A DNA stretch of 64,000 bases, from contig NZ_CP130713.1 of assembly GCF_030553055.1 (NCBI RefSeq), positions 7,130,001 through 7,194,000 on the forward strand, given 5' to 3'. The stretch comes from Streptomyces sp. XD-27. Its GTDB lineage: Bacteria > Actinomycetota > Actinomycetes > Streptomycetales > Streptomycetaceae. The position numbers and the translations under genes were made by a program. Within the stretch, counting starts at the first letter, position 1. Each line of letters begins with the position of its first letter. Positions 52,752 to 61,283 of the stretch are shown here, in pieces. The notes under the pieces are model-generated. The model was given only the letters and a program-made list of their open reading frames with translations, had not been told where the DNA came from and did not search any database.

Positions 52752-54017
52752 ATGAACCCCGCGTACGCGACCGTCGACCATGTCTTCACCGTGCCCCTGG
52801 ACCACTCCCGACCCGACGGGCCCACCATCGAGGTGTTCGCCCGGGAGGTCGCCGACCGGGCCCGTGCCGACCGGAAGCTGCCCTGGCTGCTGTACCTGCA
52901 GGGCGGCCCGGGCGGCAAGTCGCCCCGGCCGTCCGCCGGGTCGCCCGGCTGGCTGGACCACGCGCTCAAGACCCACCGGGTGCTGCTGCTCGACCAGCGC
53001 GGAACCGGCCGTTCCACGCCCGTCACGGCACGCGAGGCCGCAGCGGTGGCCGACCCGGCCCGGCTCGCCGCGTACCTCACCCACTTCCGCGCCGACGCGA
53101 TCGTCGCCGACGCCGAGCTGATACGCCGCGAGCTGTGCGGCGACGAGCCGTGGGAGACGCTCGGCCAGAGCTACGGCGGCTTCATCACGCTCACCTACCT
53201 GTCCCTGGCGCCCCAGGGCCTCAAGGCGGCTTACGTCGCAGGCGGCCTGCCGGGCCTCACCGCGACCGCGGACGACGTGTACGCGCGCACCTACCCCCGG
53301 GTGCGGGACCGCGTGCGCGAGTACTACGCCCGCTACCCGGACGACGCGGACCGGCTGCGCCGTATCGCCGACCTGCTCGCCGCCACCGAGGTCCGCCTGC
53401 CCGACGGAGACCGGCTCACCGTCCGCCGCCTGCGCACGCTCGGCCTCTCCTTCGGCATGGGCGACGGCTTCGAGCGGGTGCACTGGCTGCTCGACGAAGC
53501 CCTCGACGCGCGCGGCGAGTTGACCGACACCTTCCTCCACCAGGTGATGCACGTGACGGGGTTCACGGACAACCCGCTCTTCGCCGTCATGCAGGAGTCG
53601 ATCTACGGCCAGGGCGCCGCCCCCGCCCGCTGGGCGGCGGACCGGGCTCTGCCCGGACACCCGGAGTTCGCCGACGACGCCGACCCCCTGCTGCTCACCG
53701 GCGAAATGATCTACCCGTGGATGTTCCGGGAGGTCGCCGGCCTGCGGCCCTTCGCCGACGCCGCCGACGCCCTGGCCGAGAAGACCGACTGGCAGCCGCT
53801 GTACGACACCCGTGCCCTCGCCGCCAACCAGGTGCCGCTCGCGGCCGTCGTCTTCCACGACGACATGTACGTCGACGCGGGCCTGTCGCTGAGCACCGCC
53901 CGCGCGGTGGGCGCCACCCGTGTCTGGGTCACCAACGAGTGGGAGCACGACGGCATCTCGGCCTCGGGCGGCCGCGTGCTGTCCCGCCTCATGGACATGG
54001 CCGCGGGCCGGGCGTAA
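52752..54017 (+). CDS. Prolyl aminopeptidase-like alpha/beta hydrolase (peptidase S33)
   Basis: A 421-residue alpha/beta hydrolase. Oxyanion-hole motif LQGGPGGKSPR (51-61), LLLDQRGTGRSTP, nucleophile elbow LGQSYGGFITL (Ser 140), and a C-terminal His in WEHDGISASGG. This is the layout of S33 proline iminopeptidases, which release N-terminal proline (or hydroxyproline) from peptides. Located directly after the hydroxyproline regulator, it would free Pro/Hyp from imported oligopeptides. GGAAAGGGAG precedes the ATG. Confidence 0.85.
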   Translation: MNPAYATVDHVFTVPLDHSRPDGPTIEVFAREVADRARADRKLPWLLYLQGGPGGKSPRPSAGSPGWLDHALKTHRVLLLDQRGTGRSTPVTAREAAAVADPARLAAYLTHFRADAIVADAELIRRELCGDEPWETLGQSYGGFITLTYLSLAPQGLKAAYVAGGLPGLTATADDVYARTYPRVRDRVREYYARYPDDADRLRRIADLLAATEVRLPDGDRLTVRRLRTLGLSFGMGDGFERVHWLLDEALDARGELTDTFLHQVMHVTGFTDNPLFAVMQESIYGQGAAPARWAADRALPGHPEFADDADPLLLTGEMIYPWMFREVAGLRPFADAADALAEKTDWQPLYDTRALAANQVPLAAVVFHDDMYVDAGLSLSTARAVGATRVWVTNEWEHDGISASGGRVLSRLMDMAAGRA

Positions 54018-54057
54018 ACCGACCCGCAGGGGACCTCCGTCTCACCGGACATCCGCC

Positions 54058-54642
54058 TCACCGGACGTCCGGCTCACCGGACTCGAGGACGGCCTCGACG
54101 TCGACGACGACATCGACCATGTCGCTGACGACCACGCCGCCCCGGTCGACGACGTCGTTCCAACTCACCCCGAAGTCGTGGCGGTTGAGGCGTGTCGTGG
54201 CGGAGAAGCCGGCGCGGCGCCTGGGGCCGAGGTTCCGGCCGTCCTCCCACCAGGGGGTGTCCCACTGCCCCAGGTAGGTGACGTCGAAGGTCACGGGGCG
54301 CGTGACACCGCGCACGGTGAGATCCCCGGTGACCTCGAACCCGGTGGAGCCCACCTGGCGGACGCGCGACCCGGCGAACCTCCACGTCGGGTGGTGCTCG
54401 ACGTCGAAGAAGTCCGCGCTGCGCAGGTGGGCGTCGCGCTCGGGGGAACCGGTGTACACCTGGGTCGCGTCGATCACCGCCTCGACGCGGGCCTTCTCCG
54501 GCTCGTCGGGATCGACCTCCAACGAGCCGTGCACGTTCTTGAACTGCCCACGCACGTAGGTGACCATCATGTGCCGGGCACGGAACTCCGCGCCCGTATG
54601 GCTGGGCTCGAAGAACCACTTGGTCGTCTTGGTCGCTGCCAT
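54058..54642 (-). CDS. YceI family protein
   Basis: A 194-residue lipocalin-like YceI protein without a signal peptide: TGAEFRARHMMVTYVRGQFK, AVIDATQVYTGSPERDAHLR, SADFFDVEHHPTWRFAG, GDLTVRGVTRPVTFDVTYLG and FSATTRLNRHDFGVSWND. YceI proteins bind isoprenoid-like lipids (polyprenyl chains). Seven bases separate it from the upstream DoxX-like gene, so they form one operon. Confidence 0.9.
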   Translation of the reverse strand: MAATKTTKWFFEPSHTGAEFRARHMMVTYVRGQFKNVHGSLEVDPDEPEKARVEAVIDATQVYTGSPERDAHLRSADFFDVEHHPTWRFAGSRVRQVGSTGFEVTGDLTVRGVTRPVTFDVTYLGQWDTPWWEDGRNLGPRRRAGFSATTRLNRHDFGVSWNDVVDRGGVVVSDMVDVVVDVEAVLESGEPDVR

Positions 54643-54648
54643 GGCCGG

Positions 54649-55083
54649 TCACCGGTGCCCGTTCGCGCCCTCGGCGATGAGGGAGAGGCCGATGCCCAGC
54701 ATCCAGACGTCCTTGGCCAGCGGGATTCCCTGCTCCGTGGGGCGCAGGCTGCCCTCCTGGCGCATCCCCGGCGTGCGCAGGTAGAGCCCCAGCGTGCCGG
54801 CGGAGAACGCGGTCAGCGCGGCTCCGGCGACGGCGGCGGGGACCACCGGCAGGAGCAGCGCGGCGGCGACGGCGAGCTCGCCGGTGGAGAGCAACCGGGC
54901 AAAGCGCCGGGCGTCGAGCGTGCCCAGGAACGGATAGGTGCCGGCCGCGAACTGCTGCAACCCCTCGGCGGTGGCCTCGTCCGCGTCCCGCTTCGCCAAC
55001 CCGGAGTTCAGGAAGAACGCGCCGACGGTGAGCCTGAGCGGCAGCTGCCGCGCCGCGCATCGCCATGCGGAACCGGATCCCAT
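54649..55083 (-). CDS. DoxX-like membrane protein
   Basis: A 144-residue protein with four predicted membrane helices: LPLRLTVGAFFLNSGLAKRD, TGELAVAAALLLPVVPAAVA, GAALTAFSAGTLGLYLRTPG, LAKDVWMLGIGLSLIAEGAN. The DoxX/DUF4267-like pattern (N-terminal Arg-rich helix, central glutamate, C-terminal Lys-Asp) is clear. Members are associated with redox or sulphur metabolism. Operon with YceI. Confidence 0.75.
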   Translation of the reverse strand: MGSGSAWRCAARQLPLRLTVGAFFLNSGLAKRDADEATAEGLQQFAAGTYPFLGTLDARRFARLLSTGELAVAAALLLPVVPAAVAGAALTAFSAGTLGLYLRTPGMRQEGSLRPTEQGIPLAKDVWMLGIGLSLIAEGANGHR

Positions 55084-55184
55084 GCGGAGCCTCCAACCGG
55101 TCGCCCCCGCCTACCACCCTGCCACCCGCCCGAAGCCTGTCAAACGCGGGCGGCCCGCTCGGGGGAACGGCGACAGCGATGGCA

Positions 55185-55544
55185 TCAGTGCAGGTGCCGC
55201 CGCCAATCCGCGGGGACCTTGCCCCGCGGGCCCGGGGTCGGCTGGGAGGCCGGGTGCGCGGTGGGCGGGGGCAGCGGCGGCCCTTCGTGGTACTGGTCGG
55301 TCTCGATGTTCCAGAACCAGCTCTCGCCCGGCTCGAAGCTGGTGAGGAACGGGTGTCCGGCCTCGCGCGCATGCTTCGTACCGTGCTGCGAGGGCGAGGA
55401 GTCGCAGCATCCGATGTGGCCGCACGCGGCACAGCGCCGCAGGTGCAGCCACCATCCCGGCCCGTCACCCGCCAGGCACTCGACGCAGCCGTCTCCGCTC
55501 GGAGCCGCGGTCGGATCGATGCCCGGGATCGGTTCTTGTCCCAT
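55185..55544 (-). CDS. UBP-type zinc-finger protein
   Basis: A 119-residue protein with the ZnF-UBP motif: CVECLAGDGPGWWLHLRRCA, ACGHIGCCDSSPSQHGTKHA, REAGHPFLTSFEPGESWFWN. Cys and His at each zinc site are present. Bacterial UBP-finger proteins are short, cytoplasmic, and of unknown function. ATG 55544 was chosen over an upstream in-frame ATG because the protein family starts at this point. Confidence 0.85.
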   Translation of the reverse strand: MGQEPIPGIDPTAAPSGDGCVECLAGDGPGWWLHLRRCAACGHIGCCDSSPSQHGTKHAREAGHPFLTSFEPGESWFWNIETDQYHEGPPLPPPTAHPASQPTPGPRGKVPADWRRHLH

Positions 55545-55609
55545 GGACCCAGCATGCATCCGCCGGCTTCGGCGCGCGTTCGCGCGTACCGGAGCCGGCG
55601 GGTCCGGCA

Positions 55610-57103
55610 TCAGGCGCGGGCGGAGCGGCTACGGGCGACCAGGCGGGCGACCAGGCCGACCACCGTGTCCACGGCGAGGAACAGCACCAGTCCGATGCCG
55701 AACAGCGGCACCAGCCAGCCGACCACCGCGAGCGCGCCCACCAGCGGCAGCAGCGTCGGCAGCGGGACGCGCCGCCACGTGCCGCGCGGCGTCGGCCGTC
55801 CGACGCCGAGCCGGCGCTCCCGCGCGGGCCGCCGCTGCCACCACATCCGGTAGCCCCACACGATGAGCAGGATGAGCCCCAGCATCAGGGCCGCCAGCGC
55901 GATCTGGTTGGCCAGCCCGAACAGCACGCCCGAGTGGCCGTCGATGCCCCAGCGGGTGAGCTTGGCGAGCAGCGGATAGTCCGCGAAGCGCAGCTCGTCG
56001 ACGACCGCGCCCGTACCCGGGTGCACGGCGATCGAGTCCAGGTGCACCGGCCACTGCTTGTCGATCTGCTTGACGACGTACGCGCCGCCCTCGCTCGGCG
56101 CGGCGATCTCGAGGGGAGCCTCGGTCAGCTTCTTCTCGCGGGCGACGGCGAACACCCGGTCGATGCCGATGTCCGGGTCCTTGGCGTGGCTGCCGCCGCC
56201 ACCGCCATGGCCGGCGTGGTCCCCGTGTCCGCTTCCGCCGGCCATCTCGCCGGCGCCGGGCAGCGTCGCCGTGATGGCCGGGGTGGCGCCGCGCAGCTCC
56301 GTACGCAGCACGTCGATCTTCTCGCCCGCGTACGTCGACCAGGTCAGACCGGTCGCCGAGAGGAACACCAGCCCCAGCACGGCCCACAGGCCGACCGCCC
56401 CGTGCCGGGTCAGGGTGCGCTTGCGGCCCTTCGCGCCGCGCTCCGGGAGGAGCAGGCCGCGCGCGCCGCGGCCGTCCCGCTTGCGCTTGACCCACAGCAG
56501 CAGGCCGCCGAGGGCGACGACCCACAGCCAGCTGGCGGCCAGCTCGCTGTAGAGCCGGCCGGGTTCGCCCAGGTGCAGGTTTCCGTGCAGGTCGGAGACC
56601 CAGGAGCGGAAGGGCAGCGCGCCGAAGTCGCTTTCCAGCGCGCCGCGCACCTTGGCGGTGTACGGATCGACGAACACGGTGAGCGACTTGTCCTCGGCCA
56701 CGCTCGGGTCGCTGAGGATGACCTGGGTGGTGGCGCCGTCCTCGGCGGACGGCCGTACCGAGGTGAGCGTGCCGTCCGGATGCGCGTCGAGGGCCGCCCG
56801 CACCTGACGCGACAGCGGGACGGTGTGCTCACCGACCGGGACGCGCAGCTCGTCCGCGTAGAGGTACTTCTCTATCTGGAACGACGCCGCGTAGAGCGTC
56901 CCCGTGACGGCGGCGACGAGCAGGAAGGGCGCGATGAGCACGCCCGCGTAGAAGTGCAGCCGCAGGACGAGCGGGCGCAGCCCGGCCCAGCCGCGCTGCC
57001 GCGCGGTGGTGTCCGCCGTGGGAGGCGCCTCCTCGGGTCTCTCGGCGGCCTGGTCCTCGGCGCGGACGGGATCGGTCCCCTGCGCGGGGTCGTCGACGGA
57101 CAT
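55610..57103 (-). CDS. PepSY-domain membrane protein (PepSY_TM)
   Basis: A 497-residue membrane protein with four PepSY_TM helices: first VLRLHFYAGVLIAPFLLVAA, others near WLWVVALGGLLLWVKRKRDG, VGLWAVLGLVFLSATGLTWS and LANQIALAALMLGLILLIVW; two PepSY repeats lie outside. A His/Gly-rich loop (GGSGHGDHAGHGGGGGSHAK, about residues 278-297) suggests metal binding. Such proteins reduce or transport metal/siderophore partners. GAAGGAA precedes ATG 57103. The upstream gene encodes another His-rich membrane protein. Confidence 0.88.
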   Translation of the reverse strand: MSVDDPAQGTDPVRAEDQAAERPEEAPPTADTTARQRGWAGLRPLVLRLHFYAGVLIAPFLLVAAVTGTLYAASFQIEKYLYADELRVPVGEHTVPLSRQVRAALDAHPDGTLTSVRPSAEDGATTQVILSDPSVAEDKSLTVFVDPYTAKVRGALESDFGALPFRSWVSDLHGNLHLGEPGRLYSELAASWLWVVALGGLLLWVKRKRDGRGARGLLLPERGAKGRKRTLTRHGAVGLWAVLGLVFLSATGLTWSTYAGEKIDVLRTELRGATPAITATLPGAGEMAGGSGHGDHAGHGGGGGSHAKDPDIGIDRVFAVAREKKLTEAPLEIAAPSEGGAYVVKQIDKQWPVHLDSIAVHPGTGAVVDELRFADYPLLAKLTRWGIDGHSGVLFGLANQIALAALMLGLILLIVWGYRMWWQRRPARERRLGVGRPTPRGTWRRVPLPTLLPLVGALAVVGWLVPLFGIGLVLFLAVDTVVGLVARLVARSRSARA

Positions 57104-57267
57104 GGGGTTCCTTCGGGATTCGGCGGCCGCGTCCGGGCAGGGCCGTACGCGGCGATGACGAGGGGGAGTGGCCGCCGTGATGTCTGACCACGGCGGCGCG
57201 CGCCCATCGCCCGGCCGAGGCCGGAAGGACTGTCCGGTCCTTCCCCAGGTCGCTTCCTCAGGAGGAT

Positions 57268-57999
57268 TTACGTCCCTTGTGCCTGCGGGCCGACGGGCGC
57301 GGTGTGGAGGAACACTGCGCTGGTCGGCGGCGGCCCGCGCCGGGACAAGGCGTGACCGAGGAGTGCGCTCCGCAGGCGCCCGTCGCCGGTGTACCGCGCG
57401 GGTGGCGGTACGGACGGAGCCGTGGCCCATGGCCGGATGGCGGCCATGGCCAGCGACAGCGGTGTGAAGGCGAGCGCGCGCACGCAGCGCAGGAGCTGGA
57501 AGAAGGCGGCCTCACCGCGCCACAGCCACAGCGCGCAGAGGAGCGCCGCGAGCAGGTGGACGGTGAGCATGGCCGTGGAGCCGTAGCCGGTCGCGCCCAT
57601 GGCCGACTCGGCGCGGTCGGCGAGGATCGCCGGGTCCGGCGGATGCGTCGCGTGGCGGGCCGCGTGCTCAGCGGCGTGCCGCGCATGCGCGCCGTGCGTG
57701 GCATGCGCTCCTTGCGTTACTGCCCCCTGCCCGCCCGCGAAGATCAGGTGGACGCCCCCTTGCACCGCAAGCAGCCCGCCGCCGATCGCGAGGACGCCGC
57801 GCCTGCGGCCCCCGGCGAGCCATGCGGTCGCGCCCGTGACGCCGAACGCCGCCAGGAGCGCCGACGGCGGGATGTGATGGCCCGATGTCGCAGCGTGTCC
57901 GACCGCTGCCAGCAGCACGCACACCGCCGCGAACAGCGCGGCACGTACGAGCCGCACAGGCGACCGGGCTTCCACCATGACGCGACATGTTCGCATCAC
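57268..57999 (-). CDS. Small His-rich membrane protein of unknown function
   Basis: A 243-residue protein with about four membrane helices (VRLVRAALFAAVCVLLAAVG, ALLAAFGVTGATAWLAGG, VLAIGGGLLAVQGGVHLIFA, TAMLTVHLLAALLCALWLWR). Between the third and fourth is a His-rich loop (THGAHARHAAEHAARHATHP). I do not recognise the family. With the His-rich PepSY protein downstream (about 160 bases) it may form a metal-handling pair, copper being a common choice in actinomycetes. Confidence 0.6.
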   Translation of the reverse strand: MMRTCRVMVEARSPVRLVRAALFAAVCVLLAAVGHAATSGHHIPPSALLAAFGVTGATAWLAGGRRRGVLAIGGGLLAVQGGVHLIFAGGQGAVTQGAHATHGAHARHAAEHAARHATHPPDPAILADRAESAMGATGYGSTAMLTVHLLAALLCALWLWRGEAAFFQLLRCVRALAFTPLSLAMAAIRPWATAPSVPPPARYTGDGRLRSALLGHALSRRGPPPTSAVFLHTAPVGPQAQGT

Positions 58000-58192
58000 G
58001 GCACGACGGGCGTGTCGGCGGGGCGGCCTCTACCAGTGGGGCCGTGCGCCGCCCCTGCGCTGGCACGGGGCGGCCGGTTCCGGCCCGTCCCCGGGCCGCC
58101 GCGACCACGGTCATGCGTACGGTCGTGCCCGCTGGGCAGCGTGACGGTGCGGCAGAGCGCCGCGGGCAGTGACAGGCGCGAGGGGAGCGGAC

Positions 58193-59983
58193 ATGGCCGG
58201 TGGGGCATTCGACCGTCTCGGCGACACCGCGGGGACGGCCGCACACGACGCGGCGCACCGGAGCGGGGCAGGGGAGGACCACGCGGGGACCGGGCACGGG
58301 GCGGTGCACGGCGGCGGCGCGCTGCCGCGCCGGGTCGCCGAGGCCTACGTGGACGCCCTCATCCGGCTCGACCCGCTCGTCGGCACCTTCCTCGGCGTAC
58401 CGGAGAGCTCAGGTGACCTCCCGGACTTCTCGCCCGCCGGTCAGGAGGCCACCGCCGAGCTCGCCCGCACCACGCTCGGACAGCTCGGCGAGGCCCAGGC
58501 CCGGCCGGGCGCGGACAGCGACGCGGAGCGGCGCTGCGCGCGCCTGCTGCGCGAGCGGCTGACCGCCGAGCTCGCCCTGCACGAAGCGGGGGAGGGGCTG
58601 CGGCAGGTCAGCAACCTCGCCTCTCCGCTGCACCGGGTCCGCAAGATCTTCCCCCTCATGTCCACGGGGACCGAGGACGACTGGGCCGCGATCGGCCGCA
58701 GGCTGCGGGCGGTCCCCGACGCGTTCGACGGCTACCGGGCCGCGCTCGCCGAGGGCGTACGCCGCGGCCTGCCGGCCGGACCGGCGCAGGTCCGCGCCAA
58801 CATCGGCCAGTTGGAGGAGTGGCTGGGACCGGACGGCGGCTGGTTCGCCGACTTCGTCGCCGCCGGTCCCGAGGCGCTGCGTACCGAGCTGGCCGAGGCC
58901 GCGGAGACGGCCACGGACGCCGTCGCCGAACTGCACGACTGGTTCCTCAACGTGTACGGTCCGCGCGTCGCGGACGCCCCGGACGTGGTGGGCGGTGAGC
59001 GCTACGCCCGCTTCGCCCGCTACCACACCGGCACCGACCTGGACCTCGACGAGGCCTATGCCTACGGCTGGTCCGAGTTCCACCGCCTGCACGCCGAGAT
59101 GCGGGCCGAGGCCGAGAAGGCGCTGCCCGGGGCAGCCACCCCGTGGGAGGCCCTGGCCTGGCTGGACCGGCACGGCCAGGCCGTGGAGGGCGTCGAGGAG
59201 ACCAGGGCCTGGTTGCAGTCCCTCATGGACGAAGCCGCCGAAGCACTGGACGGCGCCCACTTCGAGCTGGGGGAGCGGATCAAACACGTCGAGTCCCGGA
59301 TCGCGCCACCGGGAAGCGCCGCCGCGCCCTACTACACCTCTCCCTCGCTGGACTTCTCCCGCCCGGGCCGCACCTGGCTGCCCACGCTGGGCCGCACCCG
59401 CTTCCCCGTCCACGGTCTGGTCTCCACCTGGTACCACGAGGGCGTCCCCGGACACCATCTCCAGCTCGGCCAGTGGACCCTGCTCGCCGACGAACTCTCC
59501 CGGTACCAGACCCGGGTGGGCAAGATCAGCGCCAACACCGAGGGCTGGGCGCTGTACGCGGAGCGGCTGATGGACGAACTGGGCTTCCTCACCGACCCCG
59601 AACGCCGACTCGGCTATCTCGACCACCAGATGATGCGGGCCATCCGGGTCGTCGTCGACATCGGCATGCACCTGGAGCTGCGGATCCCCGCGGACTCGCC
59701 CTGCCACGCCGGAGAGCGCTGGACGCCCGCCCTGGCGCGGGACTTCTTCGGCCGGCACTCCGGCCGCCCCGCCGCGTACCTCGACAGCGAGATCATCCGC
59801 TACCAGGGCCGGCCGGCCCAGGCCATCGGCTACACACTCGGCGAACGCGCCTGGCTGCGGGGCCGGGAGGCCGCCCGCGCCCGGCACGGCTCCGCGTTCG
59901 ACCTCAAGCGCTGGCACATGGCCGCGCTGTCCCAGGGCTCGCTGGGCCTGGCCGACCTCGAAACCGAACTCGCCCTGCTCTGA
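58193..59983 (+). CDS. DUF885-family metallopeptidase-like protein
   Basis: A 596-residue DUF885 protein: AYVDALIRLDPLVGTFLGVP, VNLYGP-type FLNVYGPRVADAPD, and the zinc-binding HEGVPGHHLQ with EGWALYAERLMDE downstream, which form a gluzincin-like active site. Members are predicted secreted or cytoplasmic carboxypeptidase-like enzymes; no signal peptide is seen here. The N-terminal ~45 residues (Gly/His-rich) are not conserved in the family, so the true start could lie further in. ATG 58193 has GAGGGGAG ahead. Confidence 0.85.
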   Translation: MAGGAFDRLGDTAGTAAHDAAHRSGAGEDHAGTGHGAVHGGGALPRRVAEAYVDALIRLDPLVGTFLGVPESSGDLPDFSPAGQEATAELARTTLGQLGEAQARPGADSDAERRCARLLRERLTAELALHEAGEGLRQVSNLASPLHRVRKIFPLMSTGTEDDWAAIGRRLRAVPDAFDGYRAALAEGVRRGLPAGPAQVRANIGQLEEWLGPDGGWFADFVAAGPEALRTELAEAAETATDAVAELHDWFLNVYGPRVADAPDVVGGERYARFARYHTGTDLDLDEAYAYGWSEFHRLHAEMRAEAEKALPGAATPWEALAWLDRHGQAVEGVEETRAWLQSLMDEAAEALDGAHFELGERIKHVESRIAPPGSAAAPYYTSPSLDFSRPGRTWLPTLGRTRFPVHGLVSTWYHEGVPGHHLQLGQWTLLADELSRYQTRVGKISANTEGWALYAERLMDELGFLTDPERRLGYLDHQMMRAIRVVVDIGMHLELRIPADSPCHAGERWTPALARDFFGRHSGRPAAYLDSEIIRYQGRPAQAIGYTLGERAWLRGREAARARHGSAFDLKRWHMAALSQGSLGLADLETELALL

Positions 59984-60001
59984 CGGCTCCCGGCCGACAC
60001 G

Positions 60002-60029
60002 TCAGCGCTTGGGCCTCAGCGCTTGGGCC
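60002..60029 (+). repeat. 14-bp perfect tandem duplication at the ATPase stop
   Basis: TCAGCGCTTGGGCC appears twice head to tail (60002-60015, 60016-60029). The second copy encodes the last codons and stop of the minus-strand ATPase; the extra copy sits just after the stop and does not alter the protein. Confidence 0.85.
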
Positions 60030-61179
60030 AGTGCCACAGCGGTTCGTCCAGCAGGCCCTCGCGGCCCGCGACCCCCGTCTGGCCGAGGCCGTCCTTGACC
60101 AGGGCCAGGGAGTTGACGTCGAGCCGGTGACGTCCGGCGCCCGCGGTGAGGGCGTCGGCCAGGTCCGGCGCGTGGGTGACCACCACGATCTGGGTGTCCC
60201 GCGACGCGGTGAGGATCAGGTCCGCCAGCGGGGGCAGCAGCGCCGGGTGCAGGCTGGACTCCGGCTCGTTGAGCACGAGCAGCGCGGGTGGGCGAGGGGT
60301 GAGCAGCGCCGCGGTCCACAGCAGGTAGCGCAGTGTGCCGTCGGACAGCTCGGCCGCGCCGAGCGGGCGCAGCAGCCCGCTCTGGCGCAGCCGCAGCTCG
60401 AACCGGCCGCCTTCACTGGCGATCTCCACCCTGCTGCCGGGGAACGCCGCGTCCACGGCGGCGTCCAGCGCCTCGTGGTCGCCGATCTCGCGGATCGTCT
60501 GGAGCGCGGCCGCGAGGTCCGCGCCGTCGTGGCCGAGCACCGGTGTGCGGGTGCCGACCTGCGCGCTGCGGGCGGGTGCGTGCGCGTCGGTGCGCACGTG
60601 GTCGTAGAACCGCCACGACCGCATGTGCTCGCGCAGCCGCAGCAGGTCGGGGGCGAGCCGCGGGTCGGCGAGTTCGCCGAGCATGCTGTCGTAGGGGCGG
60701 AGGGTGTTCACCGACGTGTGCCAGGTGCCGTCCGCGGCGCGGGTGCGCACGGCGGGGCCGGAGCGGTCCGAGAGGAGCGCGGCCGGGCGCAGCACGGGGC
60801 CGGCCCAGCTGCACTCGCGCTTGATCTCGGGGTCCAGGTTGAACAGGGACGGCGCACCCGTGCTGCCGGAGGTCGGGACCGGGTGCCCGAAGTCGACCGC
60901 GTAACCGAACTCGTCCCCGGCGAAGCCGAGGCGGAGGCTGACGGCCGGCGAGCGGCCCGTACCCCGCCGCTCGCCCGCCCACAGGGTGGACGGTAGCCCG
61001 CCCTCGCGCGCCAGCGCCGCCACCGCGCCGCCCCGGGCCGCGTCCGCCAGCAGCCGCAGGGCCCGGTACAGGCTGGTCTTGCCCGTGCCGTTCGCGCCGG
61101 TGATCACGTTCAGCCGGTCCAGCGGGACGATCAGGCGGCGCAGGGAGCGGTAGTTCTCGACAGCGAGGGTGGTGAGCAT
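60016..61179 (-). CDS. AAA family ATPase (AAA_21/RecF-like)
   Basis: A 387-residue ABC/SMC-like ATPase: Walker A VITGANGTGKTSLYRALRLL close to the N-terminus, a central insert, signature-like ELSDGTLRYLLWTAAL, Walker B LLVLNEPESSLHPALLPPLA and H-loop VVVTHAPDLADAL. This is the stand-alone AAA_21 class, sometimes paired with nucleases in defence (OLD, Gabija); here there is no Toprim or helicase partner and the neighbours are ordinary genes. ATG 61179 has only a weak ribosome site. Confidence 0.85.
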   Translation of the reverse strand: MLTTLAVENYRSLRRLIVPLDRLNVITGANGTGKTSLYRALRLLADAARGGAVAALAREGGLPSTLWAGERRGTGRSPAVSLRLGFAGDEFGYAVDFGHPVPTSGSTGAPSLFNLDPEIKRECSWAGPVLRPAALLSDRSGPAVRTRAADGTWHTSVNTLRPYDSMLGELADPRLAPDLLRLREHMRSWRFYDHVRTDAHAPARSAQVGTRTPVLGHDGADLAAALQTIREIGDHEALDAAVDAAFPGSRVEIASEGGRFELRLRQSGLLRPLGAAELSDGTLRYLLWTAALLTPRPPALLVLNEPESSLHPALLPPLADLILTASRDTQIVVVTHAPDLADALTAGAGRHRLDVNSLALVKDGLGQTGVAGREGLLDEPLWHWPKR

Positions 61180-61283
61180 CGGATCTCTCGGTACGGAGCG
61201 GGCGGATCGTTCCCCAGTGTGGCAAGGGGGTCTGACAGCGCCGGTCCGCCCGGGGCGGACCGGCTGGTCAGCGGCCCGGCCGG

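Noticed and set aside
60016..61179. The ATPase as a defence-system component (OLD/Gabija-like).
   Set aside because: No Toprim domain, helicase or nuclease partner nearby; the neighbours are a DUF885 peptidase and a metabolic regulator.
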